Below, piece after piece: positions 7,108 to 16,355 of a DNA stretch of 64,000 nucleotides. Below the pieces are notes generated by a model. It was not told the DNA's origin. It worked only from the letters and a program-made list of their open reading frames with translations, and did no database searches. Each line of letters starts with the position of its first letter. Positions within the stretch are counted from its first letter, which is position 1. This stretch comes from Streptomyces sp. QL37 (GTDB lineage Bacteria > Actinomycetota > Actinomycetes > Streptomycetales > Streptomycetaceae): assembly GCF_002941025.1 (NCBI RefSeq), contig NZ_PTJS01000001.1:5647472-5711471 (forward strand). Reading direction: 5' to 3'. A program made the translations under genes and the position numbers.

Positions 7108-8172
7108 GTGACCCCCGCAGATCTCTCCCGGACCGTGCTGCACGCTGTGCGCCGCGCGGTCGACGAGGACGCCCTGCGCGCGCCGGTGCCCGCGCGCGTG
7201 CGGGTGGAGCGGACACGGCCCGGCGGCAGCGGTGACTACGCCTGCGCCGTCGCCCTCCAGCTGGCCGGCCCCGCCGCGCTCCCGGCGCGGGAGGTCGCCG
7301 CGCTGCTGCGGGACCGGGTCGCCGGCGCCCCCGGGATCGGACGGGTCGAGATCACCGGGCCCGGATTCCTGAACTTCACGCTCGACGCGGTCTCCGACGG
7401 CGCCGCCCGGGCCGCACGCGTACGCCAGGTGCTGGAGCAGGGGCTCCGGTACGGATGGGGTGCCGAATGCGCCGGGCAGGTCCATCAGCTCCACCACCGG
7501 CGTGAGGTCCGGGCAGCGGTCGTGGCGGGCACGGCGATGCGGCTGCTGCGCGCCCAGGGCGCCCTGGGGCGTGTCAGCTGTGAGGAGGCGTCCGACCCCG
7601 ACTGGGCGCGTCTCGGCGTCACCGTCGACGCGCACGGCCGGCCTCCCGTCCCGCTCGCGCAGACCCGGCCCGTCCCCGCCGGGGCCACGGCGGGGGAGCT
7701 GCTGGAGCGGCTGGGGGCCGACGCGGCCCGCTGGGGCCTGCTGAGGCCCGCCGGGCACGACCGCGCCCACCTCGGGGACGACCTCCTCGTGCAGGGCGAG
7801 GCCAACCCGCTGTTCCTGGTCCGCTACGCCCACGCCCGCTCCCGTGCGCTCACCCGCGAGGCGGGGCGCCTCGGCTTCACCGCCGGTTACGACCAGGACG
7901 TCGACGCGCCGGCCCTCCACGCCGCGCTCGCCGATCACCCCGGCGCCCTCGCCTCCGCCGCCCGCCACCAGGCACCGGACCGGCTCGCCCGGCACCTCGA
8001 AACGGTGGCGCACGCCTTCTTCGACTTCCACGATGCCTGTCCGGCGCTCCCCGTCGGCGACGAGAAACCCTCGGCCGCCCACCGCTCCCGGCTGGCCCTT
8101 GCCGAAGCCGCCGCGACGGTGCTCGCAGGCGGCCTGTCCCTGCTCGGCATCAGCGCGCCCGAACACCTCTGA
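7108..8172 (+). CDS. ArgS-like protein lacking the catalytic core
   Basis: 354 residues against roughly 550-600 for arginyl-tRNA synthetase. The N-terminal ~110 residues match the Add1/tRNA-recognition domain (PGFLNF). A short vestige aligns with the start of the Rossmann core (VHQLHHRREVRAAVVAGTAM, where ArgS has its HxGH motif). It then jumps to the DALR anticodon-binding domain (GADAARWGLL, NPLFLVRYAHAR). The HIGH and KMSKS motifs are absent or ruined, so aminoacylation is not expected. The gene is 25 nt upstream of lysA and close to a tRNA-Arg gene. A regulatory or tRNA-binding role is inference. Confidence 0.8.
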   Translation: MTPADLSRTVLHAVRRAVDEDALRAPVPARVRVERTRPGGSGDYACAVALQLAGPAALPAREVAALLRDRVAGAPGIGRVEITGPGFLNFTLDAVSDGAARAARVRQVLEQGLRYGWGAECAGQVHQLHHRREVRAAVVAGTAMRLLRAQGALGRVSCEEASDPDWARLGVTVDAHGRPPVPLAQTRPVPAGATAGELLERLGADAARWGLLRPAGHDRAHLGDDLLVQGEANPLFLVRYAHARSRALTREAGRLGFTAGYDQDVDAPALHAALADHPGALASAARHQAPDRLARHLETVAHAFFDFHDACPALPVGDEKPSAAHRSRLALAEAAATVLAGGLSLLGISAPEHL

Positions 8173-8197
8173 GACCGCAAGAGAGCAGAGCAGAACG

Positions 8198-9589
8198 ATG
8201 AGCCGATCCGCACACCCCGCCGGGCCCCGTCACGCCGACGTCTACCCCGAGGGCCACTACACCGCCCCGGCCACCGACCTCAACGAGCTGGACCCGAAGG
8301 TCTGGTCCCGCACCGTCACGCGTGACGCGGACGGTGCGCTCACCGTCGGCGGGATCGAAGTCGCCAGGCTCGCCGAGGAGTTCGGCACGCCCGCGTACTT
8401 CCTGGACGAGTCCGACTTCCGGGCGCGCTGCCGTGCCTGGGCGGACGCCTTCGGGCCGGACGCCGATGTCTTCTACGCCGGCAAGGCCTTCCTGTCGCGC
8501 GCCGTGGTGCGCTGGCTCCAGGAGGAAGGGCTGAACCTGGACGTGTGCTCCGGTGGCGAGCTGGCGACCGCGCTGGACGCCGGGATGCCCGCCGAGCGCA
8601 TCGCCTTCCACGGCAACAACAAGACCGTCGCCGAGATCGAGCGGGCCGTCGAGGCGGGAGTCGGACGCATCGTGCTCGACTCCTTCCAGGAGATCGTCCG
8701 CGTCTCGCACATCGCCCAGCGGCTCGGCGTCCGCCAGCGCGTCCAGATCCGCGTCACGGTCGGTGTCGAGGCTCATACCCACGAGTTCATCGCCACCGCG
8801 CACGAGGACCAGAAGTTCGGCATCGCGCTGGCCGACGGGCAGGCGGCCGAGGCGGTCCGCAGGGCGCTCACCCTGGACGGCCTGGAGCTCATCGGAATCC
8901 ACTCGCACATCGGCTCGCAGATCTTCGACATGGCCGGCTTCGAGGTCTCCGCGCGGCGCGTCGTGCAGCTGCTCGCCGAGATCCGCGACGAGCACGGCGT
9001 CGAGCTCCCGGAGATCGACCTCGGCGGTGGCCTCGGGATCGCCTACACCTCCGAGGACGACCCCCGTGAGCCGCACGAGATCGCCAAGGCGCTCAGCGAC
9101 ATCGTGACCCGGGAGTGCGAGTCCGCCGGTCTCCGGACCCCGCGCATCTCCGTCGAGCCGGGCCGCGCCATCGTCGGCCCCACCGCCTTCACGCTGTATG
9201 AGGTCGGCACCATCAAGCCCCTCGAAGGCCTCCGGACGTACGTGAGCGTCGACGGCGGGATGTCGGACAACATCCGCACCGCGCTGTACGACGCCGAGTA
9301 CAGCGTCGCGCTGGTCTCCCGCACCTCCGACGCCGAACCCATGCTCGTACGCGTGGTCGGCAAGCACTGCGAGAGTGGTGACATCGTGGTCAAGGACGCG
9401 TTCCTGCCGTCCGACCTGGCCCCGGGTGACCTCATCGCGGTGCCGGCCACCGGTGCGTACTGCCGCTCGATGGCGAGCAACTACAACCACGCCCTGCGCC
9501 CGCCCGTCGTCGCCGTGCGCGACGGACAGGCGCGGGTCATCGTCCGGCGCGAGACGGAGGAAGATCTCCTGCGTCTCGATGTCGGCTGA
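8198..9589 (+). CDS. lysA: diaminopimelate decarboxylase
   Basis: A 463-residue PLP enzyme that makes L-lysine from meso-diaminopimelate in the cytosol, the last step of the lysine pathway. PLP-binding Lys96 sits in VFYAGKAFLS. GIHSHIGSQ, VEPGRAIVG and the catalytic HCESGD are all present, followed by the C-terminal beta-barrel. The N-terminal ~40-residue extension (YPEGHY..) is usual in Streptomyces. The ATG at 8198 follows the ArgS-like gene by 25 nt, and hom follows, placing lysine and threonine branches of aspartate metabolism side by side. Confidence 0.97.
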   Translation: MSRSAHPAGPRHADVYPEGHYTAPATDLNELDPKVWSRTVTRDADGALTVGGIEVARLAEEFGTPAYFLDESDFRARCRAWADAFGPDADVFYAGKAFLSRAVVRWLQEEGLNLDVCSGGELATALDAGMPAERIAFHGNNKTVAEIERAVEAGVGRIVLDSFQEIVRVSHIAQRLGVRQRVQIRVTVGVEAHTHEFIATAHEDQKFGIALADGQAAEAVRRALTLDGLELIGIHSHIGSQIFDMAGFEVSARRVVQLLAEIRDEHGVELPEIDLGGGLGIAYTSEDDPREPHEIAKALSDIVTRECESAGLRTPRISVEPGRAIVGPTAFTLYEVGTIKPLEGLRTYVSVDGGMSDNIRTALYDAEYSVALVSRTSDAEPMLVRVVGKHCESGDIVVKDAFLPSDLAPGDLIAVPATGAYCRSMASNYNHALRPPVVAVRDGQARVIVRRETEEDLLRLDVG

Positions 9590-9609
9590 TGAAATTCACA
9601 TCTCAAAAT

Positions 9610-9638
9610 CCGGACGGGTGGCAGAAACCCCCGTCCGG
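9610..9638. other. hairpin between lysA and hom
   Basis: Inverted repeat CCGGACGGG / CCCGTCCGG with an 11-nt loop and no T-run. It could weaken read-through from lysA into hom or stabilise the upstream message. No leader peptide or riboswitch is evident. Confidence 0.5.
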
Positions 9639-9684
9639 TGAGTGAGACTGGTCCACACATCAGAAGTATGAGAAACGAGGTCGG

Positions 9685-10995
9685 ATGATGCGTACGCGTC
9701 CGCTGAAGGTGGCGCTGCTGGGCTGTGGAGTGGTCGGCTCAGAGGTGGCGCGCATCATGACGACGCACGCCGACGACCTCGCCGCGCGCATCGGCGCGCC
9801 GGTCGAGCTCGCCGGCGTGGCCGTCCGCCGGCCCTCCAAGGTGCGGGAGGGCATCGACCCCGCGCTGATCACCACCGATGCGACCGCCCTGGTCAAACGG
9901 GGCGACATCGACGTCGTCATCGAGGTCATCGGGGGCATCGAGCCCGCCCGCACGCTCATCACCACCGCCTTCGAGCACGGCGCGGGCGTCGTCTCGGCCA
10001 ACAAGGCGCTCCTCGCCGAGGACGGCTCCGCGCTCCACGCGGCGGCGGAGAAGAACGGCCGGGACCTCTACTACGAGGCGGCCGTGGCCGGCGCCATCCC
10101 GCTCGTACGGCCGCTGCGCGAGTCCCTCGCGGGGGACAAGGTCAACCGGGTGCTGGGCATCGTCAACGGCACGACCAACTTCATCCTCGACAGGATGGAC
10201 ACGAGCGGCGCCGGCTACTCCGAGGCGCTCGACGAGGCCACCGCCCTCGGGTACGCCGAGGCCGACCCCACCGCCGACGTCGAGGGCTTCGACGCCGCCG
10301 CGAAGGCCGCCATCCTCGCCGGGATCGCCTTCCACACCCGGGTGAAGATCGGTGAGGTGCACCGCGAGGGCATCACCGAGGTCACCGCCGCCGACATCGC
10401 GTCCGCCCGGCGCATGGGCTGCACGGTGAAGCTCCTCGCCATCTGCGAGCGCGCCGCCGACGGCAATTCCGTCACCGCCCGCGTGCACCCCGCGATGATC
10501 CCGCTCAGCCACCCCCTGGCCTCCGTCCGTGAGGCGTACAACGCGGTCTTCGTGGAGGCCGAGGCGGCCGGCCAGCTGATGTTCTACGGTCCCGGCGCCG
10601 GCGGCGCCCCGACCGCGTCCGCGGTCCTGGGCGACCTGGTCGCGGTGTGCCGCCACATCATCGGAGAGACCACCGGTCCCGGTGAGTCCGCGTACACGCG
10701 TCTGCCGGTCAGCCCCATGGGCGACGTCGTCACGCGGTACCACATCAGTCTCGACGTGGCCGACAAGCCTGGCGTACTCGCCCAGGTCGCGACGGTCTTC
10801 GCCGAACAGGGCGTATCCATCGATACGGTCCGTCAGCAGAGTCGGCCGGACAGTCAGGAAACCGGCGGCGAGGCATCCCTCGTCGTCGTCACCCACCGCG
10901 CGCCCGACGCCGCCCTCTCCGGGACCGTCGAAGCGCTGCGCAAGCTGGACACCGTGCGCGGTGTCGCCAGCATCATGCGTGTTGAAGGGGAGTAA
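9685..10995 (+). CDS. hom: homoserine dehydrogenase
   Basis: A 436-residue NAD(P)-dependent enzyme reducing aspartate semialdehyde to homoserine, the branch point to threonine and methionine. The N-terminal Rossmann motif is LLGCGVVGSEV. The catalytic region has AAVAGAIPL and GIVNGTTNFIL, and a C-terminal ACT domain (about residues 355-430, LDVADKPGVLAQVA) suggests feedback control by threonine. Two ATGs lie in tandem (9685, 9688); GAGG at 9677-9680 is better spaced for the second. It is followed 6 nt later by thrC, so the pair is an operon. Confidence 0.97.
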   Translation: MMRTRPLKVALLGCGVVGSEVARIMTTHADDLAARIGAPVELAGVAVRRPSKVREGIDPALITTDATALVKRGDIDVVIEVIGGIEPARTLITTAFEHGAGVVSANKALLAEDGSALHAAAEKNGRDLYYEAAVAGAIPLVRPLRESLAGDKVNRVLGIVNGTTNFILDRMDTSGAGYSEALDEATALGYAEADPTADVEGFDAAAKAAILAGIAFHTRVKIGEVHREGITEVTAADIASARRMGCTVKLLAICERAADGNSVTARVHPAMIPLSHPLASVREAYNAVFVEAEAAGQLMFYGPGAGGAPTASAVLGDLVAVCRHIIGETTGPGESAYTRLPVSPMGDVVTRYHISLDVADKPGVLAQVATVFAEQGVSIDTVRQQSRPDSQETGGEASLVVVTHRAPDAALSGTVEALRKLDTVRGVASIMRVEGE

Positions 10996-11001
10996 GGACC
11001 C

Positions 11002-12072
11002 ATGACCAGCAAGGGCACCCACCAGTGGCGCGGCATCATCGAGGAGTACCGGGACCGGCTCCCGGTCACGAGCTCGACGCCGGTCGTCACACTCCGTGAG
11101 GGCGGTACGCCGCTCGTTCCGGCGCAGGTCCTCTCCGAGCGCACGGGCTGCGAGGTGCACCTCAAGGTCGAGGGCGCCAACCCCACCGGGTCGTTCAAGG
11201 ACCGCGGCATGACCATGGCGATCACCCGGGCCAAGGAGGAGGGCGCGCAGGCCGTCATCTGCGCCTCCACCGGCAACACCTCCGCCTCCGCCGCCGCCTA
11301 CGCCGTGCGCGCGGGCATGGTCTGCGCCGTCCTCGTGCCGCAGGGCAAGATCGCCCTCGGCAAGATGGGACAGGCGCTCGTCCACGGCGCGAAGATCCTC
11401 CAGGTCGACGGCAACTTCGACGACTGCCTGACCCTGGCCCGCAGCCTCTCGGACAACTACCCGGTCGCGCTGGTCAATTCGGTCAACCCGGTCCGGATCG
11501 AGGGCCAGAAGACCGCCGCGTTCGAGATCGTCGACGCGCTCGGTGACGCCCCCGACATCCACGTCCTGCCGGTGGGCAACGCGGGCAACATCACGGCCTA
11601 CTGGAAGGGCTACAAGGAGTACGCCGGGGACGCCGTCTCCACGCACGCTCCGCGCATGTGGGGCTTCCAGGCGTCCGGTTCCGCGCCGATCGTGCGCGGC
11701 GAGATCGTCAAGGACCCGGCGACCATCGCCACCGCGATCCGCATCGGCAACCCGGCGTCCTGGCAGTTCGCGCTGGACGCGCGCGACGAGTCGGGCGGCT
11801 TCATCGATGACGTGACGGACCGTCAGATCCTCTCGGCGTACCGCCTGCTGGCCTCCCAGGAGGGCGTCTTCGTCGAGCCCGCCTCGGCGGCGTCCGTGGC
11901 CGGTCTGCTCAAGGCCGCCGAAGAGGGCAAGGTCGACCCGGGTCAGAAGATCGTCTGCACCGTCACCGGCAACGGGCTCAAGGACCCCGACTGGGCCGTC
12001 GCCGGCGCTCCGCAGCCCGTCACCGTCCCGGTCGACGCGGTGGCCGCGGCCGAGAAGCTGGGCCTCGCGTAG
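11002..12072 (+). CDS. thrC: threonine synthase
   Basis: 356 residues, PLP-dependent, converting O-phosphohomoserine to threonine. PLP Lys66 is in [10 protein letters not shown], and the Ser/Gly phosphate-binding segment is [13 protein letters not shown]. The glycine loop PVGNAGNI and the C-terminal EPASAAS motif are also present. It is the short class typical of Gram-positive bacteria. AGGGGAGTAAGGA just upstream is a strong ribosome site, and coupling to hom is near-direct (6 nt). Confidence 0.97.
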   Translation: MTSKGTHQWRGIIEEYRDRLPVTSSTPVVTLREGGTPLVPAQVLSERTGCEVHLKVEGANPTGSFKDRGMTMAITRAKEEGAQAVICASTGNTSASAAAYAVRAGMVCAVLVPQGKIALGKMGQALVHGAKILQVDGNFDDCLTLARSLSDNYPVALVNSVNPVRIEGQKTAAFEIVDALGDAPDIHVLPVGNAGNITAYWKGYKEYAGDAVSTHAPRMWGFQASGSAPIVRGEIVKDPATIATAIRIGNPASWQFALDARDESGGFIDDVTDRQILSAYRLLASQEGVFVEPASAASVAGLLKAAEEGKVDPGQKIVCTVTGNGLKDPDWAVAGAPQPVTVPVDAVAAAEKLGLA

Positions 12073-12499
12073 GGTCTTTCGTTTGGATCAGACCGGATCA
12101 GGGAGCGGGGTCTGGTGCCGTGCATCGCAAGGCGGAGGAGGGAGTCATGGCGGAGCCATGCCGACTGACGACAACGCCGCGAGGTGCGGTGCCGGGGCAC
12201 GCGAGCCCGGCATGATTCAAACGAGAGGCCCTAGGGCCCTCGCCGCAGCTCAACCGCCCTTCCGGGGGCGGAGAGCGCATGGGAGGTGTGCGACACGCAT
12301 CGTGCGCCTCCTGTGCGCCCTATGTCGCCACAGAACCTTCCTTCGATAAGCTGTACCCGACCCGCTCCGCCGCATCCGCCGCGGTGCAGCAGCCGTCGTG
12401 ACTGCCGGGCCCCCCGTCCCCCCGCGCAACGGCACCCCACGCACGTCGAAGTACCCTGCACCACATCCCCGCCGCCGTACAGGAAGAGTCGTCCAACCG
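12073..12499. other. thrC-thrB intergenic region, about 430 bp
   Basis: No convincing gene. It contains a GC-rich palindrome near 12223-12238 (AGGCCCTAGGGCCCT) without a T-run. The remainder shows no recognised riboswitch. Its length suggests that thrB has its own promoter. Confidence 0.4.
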
Positions 12500-13417
12500 A
12501 TGGCCGGTCCCGCGTTCCGAGCCGCCGCCGTACGGGTGCGCGTCCCCGCAACCAGCGCCAATCTGGGCCCGGGTTTCGACGCCCTCGGCCTCTCGCTGGG
12601 GCTCTACGACGACGTCGTCGTCCGGGTCGCCGATTCCGGGCTGCACATCGACATCGCGGGTGAGGGCGCCGAGACGCTTCCCCGCGACGAGAACCACCTG
12701 CTCGTACGCTCGCTGCGCACGGCCTTCGACCTGCTCGGCGGACAGCCCCGCGGCCTGGAGATCGTCTGCGCGAACCGCATCCCGCACGGCCGCGGCCTCG
12801 GTTCTTCGTCCGCCGCCATCTGCGCCGGGATCGTCGCGGCCCGCGCCGTGACGACGGGCGGCGAGGCCCGTCTCGACGACGCCGCCCTGCTGGAGCTGGC
12901 CACCGAGATCGAGGGGCACCCCGACAACGTCGCGGCCTGTCTCCTCGGCGGATTCACGCTCGCCTGGATGGACGGCGGAGCCGCCAGGGCGATCCGGATG
13001 GACCCCGCCGCCTCCGTCGTGCCGGTGGTCTTCGTGCCCGCCACCCCGGTGCTCACCGAGACCGCCCGCGGCCTGCTGCCGCGCACCGTCCCCCATGTGG
13101 ACGCCGCGGCCAACGCCGGTCGCGCCGCCCTGCTCGTCGAGGCCCTGACCCGGCGCCCCGAGCTGCTCCTCGCGGCGACCGAGGACCGGATCCACCAGGA
13201 GTACCGGGGTCCCGCGATGCCGCAGACCGTCGACCTGGTGAACCGGCTGCGCGCCGACGGCGTCCCCGCCGTCATCTCCGGTGCGGGACCCACGGTGCTC
13301 GCGCTGGCGGACGAGGGTTCCGCCGACAAGGTCGCCCGGCTGGCGGGCGAGGGATGGGCCGCGAACCGGCTCGCTCTCGACGCCGCGGGTGCGAGCGTGT
13401 TGCCGCTCGCCGCGTAA
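12500..13417 (+). CDS. thrB: homoserine kinase
   Basis: A 305-residue GHMP-family kinase phosphorylating homoserine with ATP to feed threonine synthase. Motif 1 is PATSANLGPGFDALG (16-30). The ATP loop is PHGRGLGSSSAA (95-106), and the C-terminal SGAGPTVLAL motif is present. The ATG at 12500 is chosen because the conserved fold starts about 10 residues later. Upstream in-frame codons encode a low-complexity Pro/Arg stretch. It is separated from thrC by a long spacer rather than being in the same tight operon. Confidence 0.96.
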   Translation: MAGPAFRAAAVRVRVPATSANLGPGFDALGLSLGLYDDVVVRVADSGLHIDIAGEGAETLPRDENHLLVRSLRTAFDLLGGQPRGLEIVCANRIPHGRGLGSSSAAICAGIVAARAVTTGGEARLDDAALLELATEIEGHPDNVAACLLGGFTLAWMDGGAARAIRMDPAASVVPVVFVPATPVLTETARGLLPRTVPHVDAAANAGRAALLVEALTRRPELLLAATEDRIHQEYRGPAMPQTVDLVNRLRADGVPAVISGAGPTVLALADEGSADKVARLAGEGWAANRLALDAAGASVLPLAA

Positions 13418-13805
13418 TCGCACGTGATTGCCGGTGCATGAGAGGGGGAATGTTTGTTGGAGCCGGTAGTGTTAACCTCAAGTCAGCAATCGACGTCTTC
13501 GTGGCGCGTTGCTTCGTGTCCCCCTCCGGGACCACCACTCTTCCGGGAGCCTCCCCGACTGCCTGAGCAGCCCGCCTGAGCTTTCGAGCACGCTCCGGAA
13601 CCGGCACGACACCCTCTTGCTCGTCCAGGAGTGGGCCGAGCAGGGGGATCTCGCGCCGGAACCCCGCACATTCGTCTCTCCGCCGTACCCGGCGGACCAC
13701 CGCCCCGGCACGGTCCGCGATCGACACGATCAACAGACCGCAGTCGGACAGCACAACCGGTCGCCGAGCCAGAAGGCCGACGTCCGCTCCAGGGAAGGAC
13801 CCTTC
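13418..13805 (+). promoter_or_regulatory. long leader upstream of rho
   Basis: 388 bp without a supported gene, although the rho frame stays open through much of it. A long untranslated leader fits the known autogenous control of rho by Rho-dependent attenuation in other bacteria. This is inference: I see no decisive motif. The strong ribosome site at about 13790-13798 marks the end of the leader. Confidence 0.4.
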
Positions 13806-15878
13806 GTGAGCGACACCACCGATCTGATGGGCGTGACTGCCGACAAGAGCGTCGACAGCTCCGTGCCCGCCGAAGGTGCTGCCACTGGCACCACCGCACG
13901 GCGCCGCCGCTCCGGCACCGGCCTCGAGGGCATGGTCCTGGCCGAGCTGCAGCAGGTCGCGTCCGGCCTCGGCATCAGGGGGACTGCGCGGATGCGCAAG
14001 AGCCAGCTGATCGAGGTCATCAAGGAGGCGCAGGCCGGAGGATCCTCCGCGCCCGCCCCCAAGGCCGCCGCATCCGCCGGTACGGACACCGGGAGCAAGC
14101 CGAAGCGGCGTGCCACGTCCAAGACGCGCACCGGTGACGAGAGCGCTGCCGCCCCGGCCGCCGACAAGGCCGACGCCCAGCAGCAGATCGACATCCCCGG
14201 TCAGCCGGCCAGTGACGAACAGCCGACGGGCGAGCGCCGCCGTCGCCGGGCGACCGCGCAGGCGGGCAGCCCCGACACCAAGTCCGAGCCCAAGGCGGAG
14301 CCCAAGGCCGAGTCCAAGGCGCAGGCCGAGCCCAAGGCGGAGAGCCGTCAGGACCGCGGCGACGAGCGCGCCGAGGCGAAGGGCGAGGGCAAGGCCGAGT
14401 CCGCCGTCGACACGGCCGAGGGCCGGCGCGGCGACCGCCAGGACGGCCGCCGTGACCGCGGTGACCGCCAGGACCGCGGTGACCGCCGCGACCGCCAGCG
14501 CGACCGCCGGGGCAAGGGCGACGACCAGGGCCAGCAGGGCGGCGGACGCCGTCAGGGCCAGCAGGGCGGTGGCCAGAACCAGGGCCAGGGCCAGGGCCAG
14601 CAGGGCGGCGGTGGCCAGCAGGACGACGGTTACGACGACGAGGGCGGCCGGCGCGGACGCCGGGGCCGCTACCGCGACCGCCGTGGCCGTCGCGGCCGCG
14701 ACGACTTCGCGACCGACGTGCAGGTCGCCGACGACGACGTCCTGATCCCCGTCGCGGGCATCCTCGACATCCTCGACAACTACGCGTTCATCCGGACCTC
14801 CGGCTACCTGCCGGGACCGAACGACGTGTACGTCTCGCTCGCCCAGGTCCGCAAGAACGGCCTGCGCAAGGGTGACCACGTCACCGGTGCGGTGCGCCAG
14901 CCCAAGGACGGCGAGCGCCGCGAGAAGTTCAACGCGCTGGTCCGTCTCGACTCCGTCAACGGCATGGCGCCGGAGACCGGCCGAGGCCGTCCGGAGTTCC
15001 AGAAGCTGACCCCGCTGTACCCGCAGGACCGGCTCCGTCTGGAGACCGACTCCAACGTCCTGACCACCCGGATCATCGACCTGGTCGCACCGATCGGCAA
15101 GGGCCAGCGAGGCCTGATCGTGGCCCCGCCGAAGACCGGTAAGACCATGATCCTCCAGGCCATCGCCAACGCGATCACGGTCAACAGCCCCGAGTGCCAC
15201 CTGATGGTCGTCCTGGTCGACGAGCGTCCGGAAGAGGTCACCGACATGCAGCGGTCGGTGAAGGGCGAGGTCATCTCCTCGACCTTCGACCGTCCCGCCG
15301 AGGACCACACCACGGTCGCCGAGCTCGCCATCGAGCGCGCGAAGCGCCTCGTGGAGCTCGGCCACGACGTGGTGGTCCTGCTGGACTCGATCACCCGCCT
15401 GGGCCGTGCGTACAACCTGGCGGCTCCGGCCTCCGGCCGCATCCTGTCCGGTGGTGTCGACTCGACCGCGCTGTACCCGCCGAAGCGCTTCTTCGGCGCG
15501 GCGCGCAACATCGAGGACGGCGGCTCGCTGACCATCCTGGCCACCGCGCTCGTCGAGACCGGCTCGCGCATGGACGAGGTGATCTTCGAGGAGTTCAAGG
15601 GCACCGGCAACATGGAGCTCAAGCTCGACCGGAAGCTCTCGGACAAGCGCATCTTCCCGGCGGTGGACGTCGACGCGTCCAGCACCCGTAAGGAAGAGAT
15701 CCTGCTCGGCACCGACGAGCTGGCCGTCGTCTGGAAGCTGCGCCGGGTGCTCCACGCGCTCGACCAGCAGCAGGCGATCGAGCTTCTGCTGGACCGCATG
15801 AAGAAGACGCAGTCCAACGCGGAGTTCCTGCTCCAGATCCAGAAGACGACGCCGGGCAACGGAAACGGCAACGACTGA
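13806..15878 (+). CDS. rho: transcription termination factor Rho
   Basis: A 690-residue hexameric RNA helicase that ends transcription. The N-terminal Rho-N helix bundle (about residues 35-75) is followed by a large disordered insertion. That insertion is Ala/Lys/Glu-rich, then Arg/Asp-rich, then Gly/Gln-rich, to about residue 300. Next come the RNA-binding cold-shock fold (VAGILDILDNYAFIRT) and the RecA-type ATPase. The ATPase has Walker A APPKTGKT (about 438-445), Walker B VVVLLDSITR and the Q/R-loop region. GTG at 13806 is selected by the AGGGAAGGA site 7 nt upstream. Such insertions are typical of high-GC actinobacterial Rho. Confidence 0.97.
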   Translation: MSDTTDLMGVTADKSVDSSVPAEGAATGTTARRRRSGTGLEGMVLAELQQVASGLGIRGTARMRKSQLIEVIKEAQAGGSSAPAPKAAASAGTDTGSKPKRRATSKTRTGDESAAAPAADKADAQQQIDIPGQPASDEQPTGERRRRRATAQAGSPDTKSEPKAEPKAESKAQAEPKAESRQDRGDERAEAKGEGKAESAVDTAEGRRGDRQDGRRDRGDRQDRGDRRDRQRDRRGKGDDQGQQGGGRRQGQQGGGQNQGQGQGQQGGGGQQDDGYDDEGGRRGRRGRYRDRRGRRGRDDFATDVQVADDDVLIPVAGILDILDNYAFIRTSGYLPGPNDVYVSLAQVRKNGLRKGDHVTGAVRQPKDGERREKFNALVRLDSVNGMAPETGRGRPEFQKLTPLYPQDRLRLETDSNVLTTRIIDLVAPIGKGQRGLIVAPPKTGKTMILQAIANAITVNSPECHLMVVLVDERPEEVTDMQRSVKGEVISSTFDRPAEDHTTVAELAIERAKRLVELGHDVVVLLDSITRLGRAYNLAAPASGRILSGGVDSTALYPPKRFFGAARNIEDGGSLTILATALVETGSRMDEVIFEEFKGTGNMELKLDRKLSDKRIFPAVDVDASSTRKEEILLGTDELAVVWKLRRVLHALDQQQAIELLLDRMKKTQSNAEFLLQIQKTTPGNGNGND

Positions 15879-15902
15879 CGTCGCCGCGTCGCAGCTCCAC
15901 AA

Positions 15903-15935
15903 CAGATGCCCCGTCACCTCGTGACGGGGCATCTG
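15903..15935 (+). terminator. perfect hairpin after rho
   Basis: 15-bp perfect stem (CAGATGCCCCGTCAC and its complement) with a 3-nt CTC loop, 25 nt past the rho stop. There is no long U-tract, as is common for Streptomyces terminators. Confidence 0.85.
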
Positions 15936-16355
15936 TCATGTATCCACACCCGCCGGTTGACGGGGGCCGCCCCGGGCGCCGGGGGTGGGGGCGGTCCTCT
16001 CCGGCAGTCCCGGCACGCCGGCCGTCCCTGCGACGGGAGCGGCGACCGCCACTCGCCGGGACGCCCCGGGGAGCCCCGGCGCCGGCAGGCGGTGGGACCT
16101 GGGCGGGGTGCGATCTTTGCCACATGCACCGGGTTCCGCACCGGCTGGAGCAGCCATGAACCGTCGGGACGAAACCCCAGGTGAGCGCCTGATTTCCGGC
16201 CCTTGCGCCCGCTTTTTCCGATGCCCCTGTCGTCCGACGGGGGCATCGGCCGCCTGTGCGAGGCTTCTCGCTGCTCCGTCGTCCCACCGAGCGACGCCGG
16301 ACCGCGCCCGTGCACCACGGCAGGGGGTAACAGCGAGAAGCGAAAGAGGGACCGC
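15936..16355. other. rho-LCP intergenic region, about 420 bp
   Basis: No supported gene. It contains a second hairpin at 16218-16249 with arms CCGATGCCCC and GGGGCATCGG, resembling part of the rho terminator stem. The downstream part should hold the promoter of the LCP gene, but I cannot assign boxes with confidence. Confidence 0.4.

Noticed and set aside
14400..14700. CRISPR-like or tandem repeat array in rho
   Set aside because: Short GACCGC and CAGGGC repeats are in frame and encode Arg/Asp and Gly/Gln-rich protein sequence. There are no spacers.
13272..15932. Minus-strand open frame opposite rho
   Set aside because: Low-complexity Ala/Val/Leu stretches mirror the Arg/Gly/Asp-rich insertion of rho. 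It is not a gene.
15936..16355. Riboswitch in the long leader of the LCP gene
   Set aside because: No match by eye to known cyclic-di-AMP, cobalamin or other riboswitch cores. Only a hairpin is visible.
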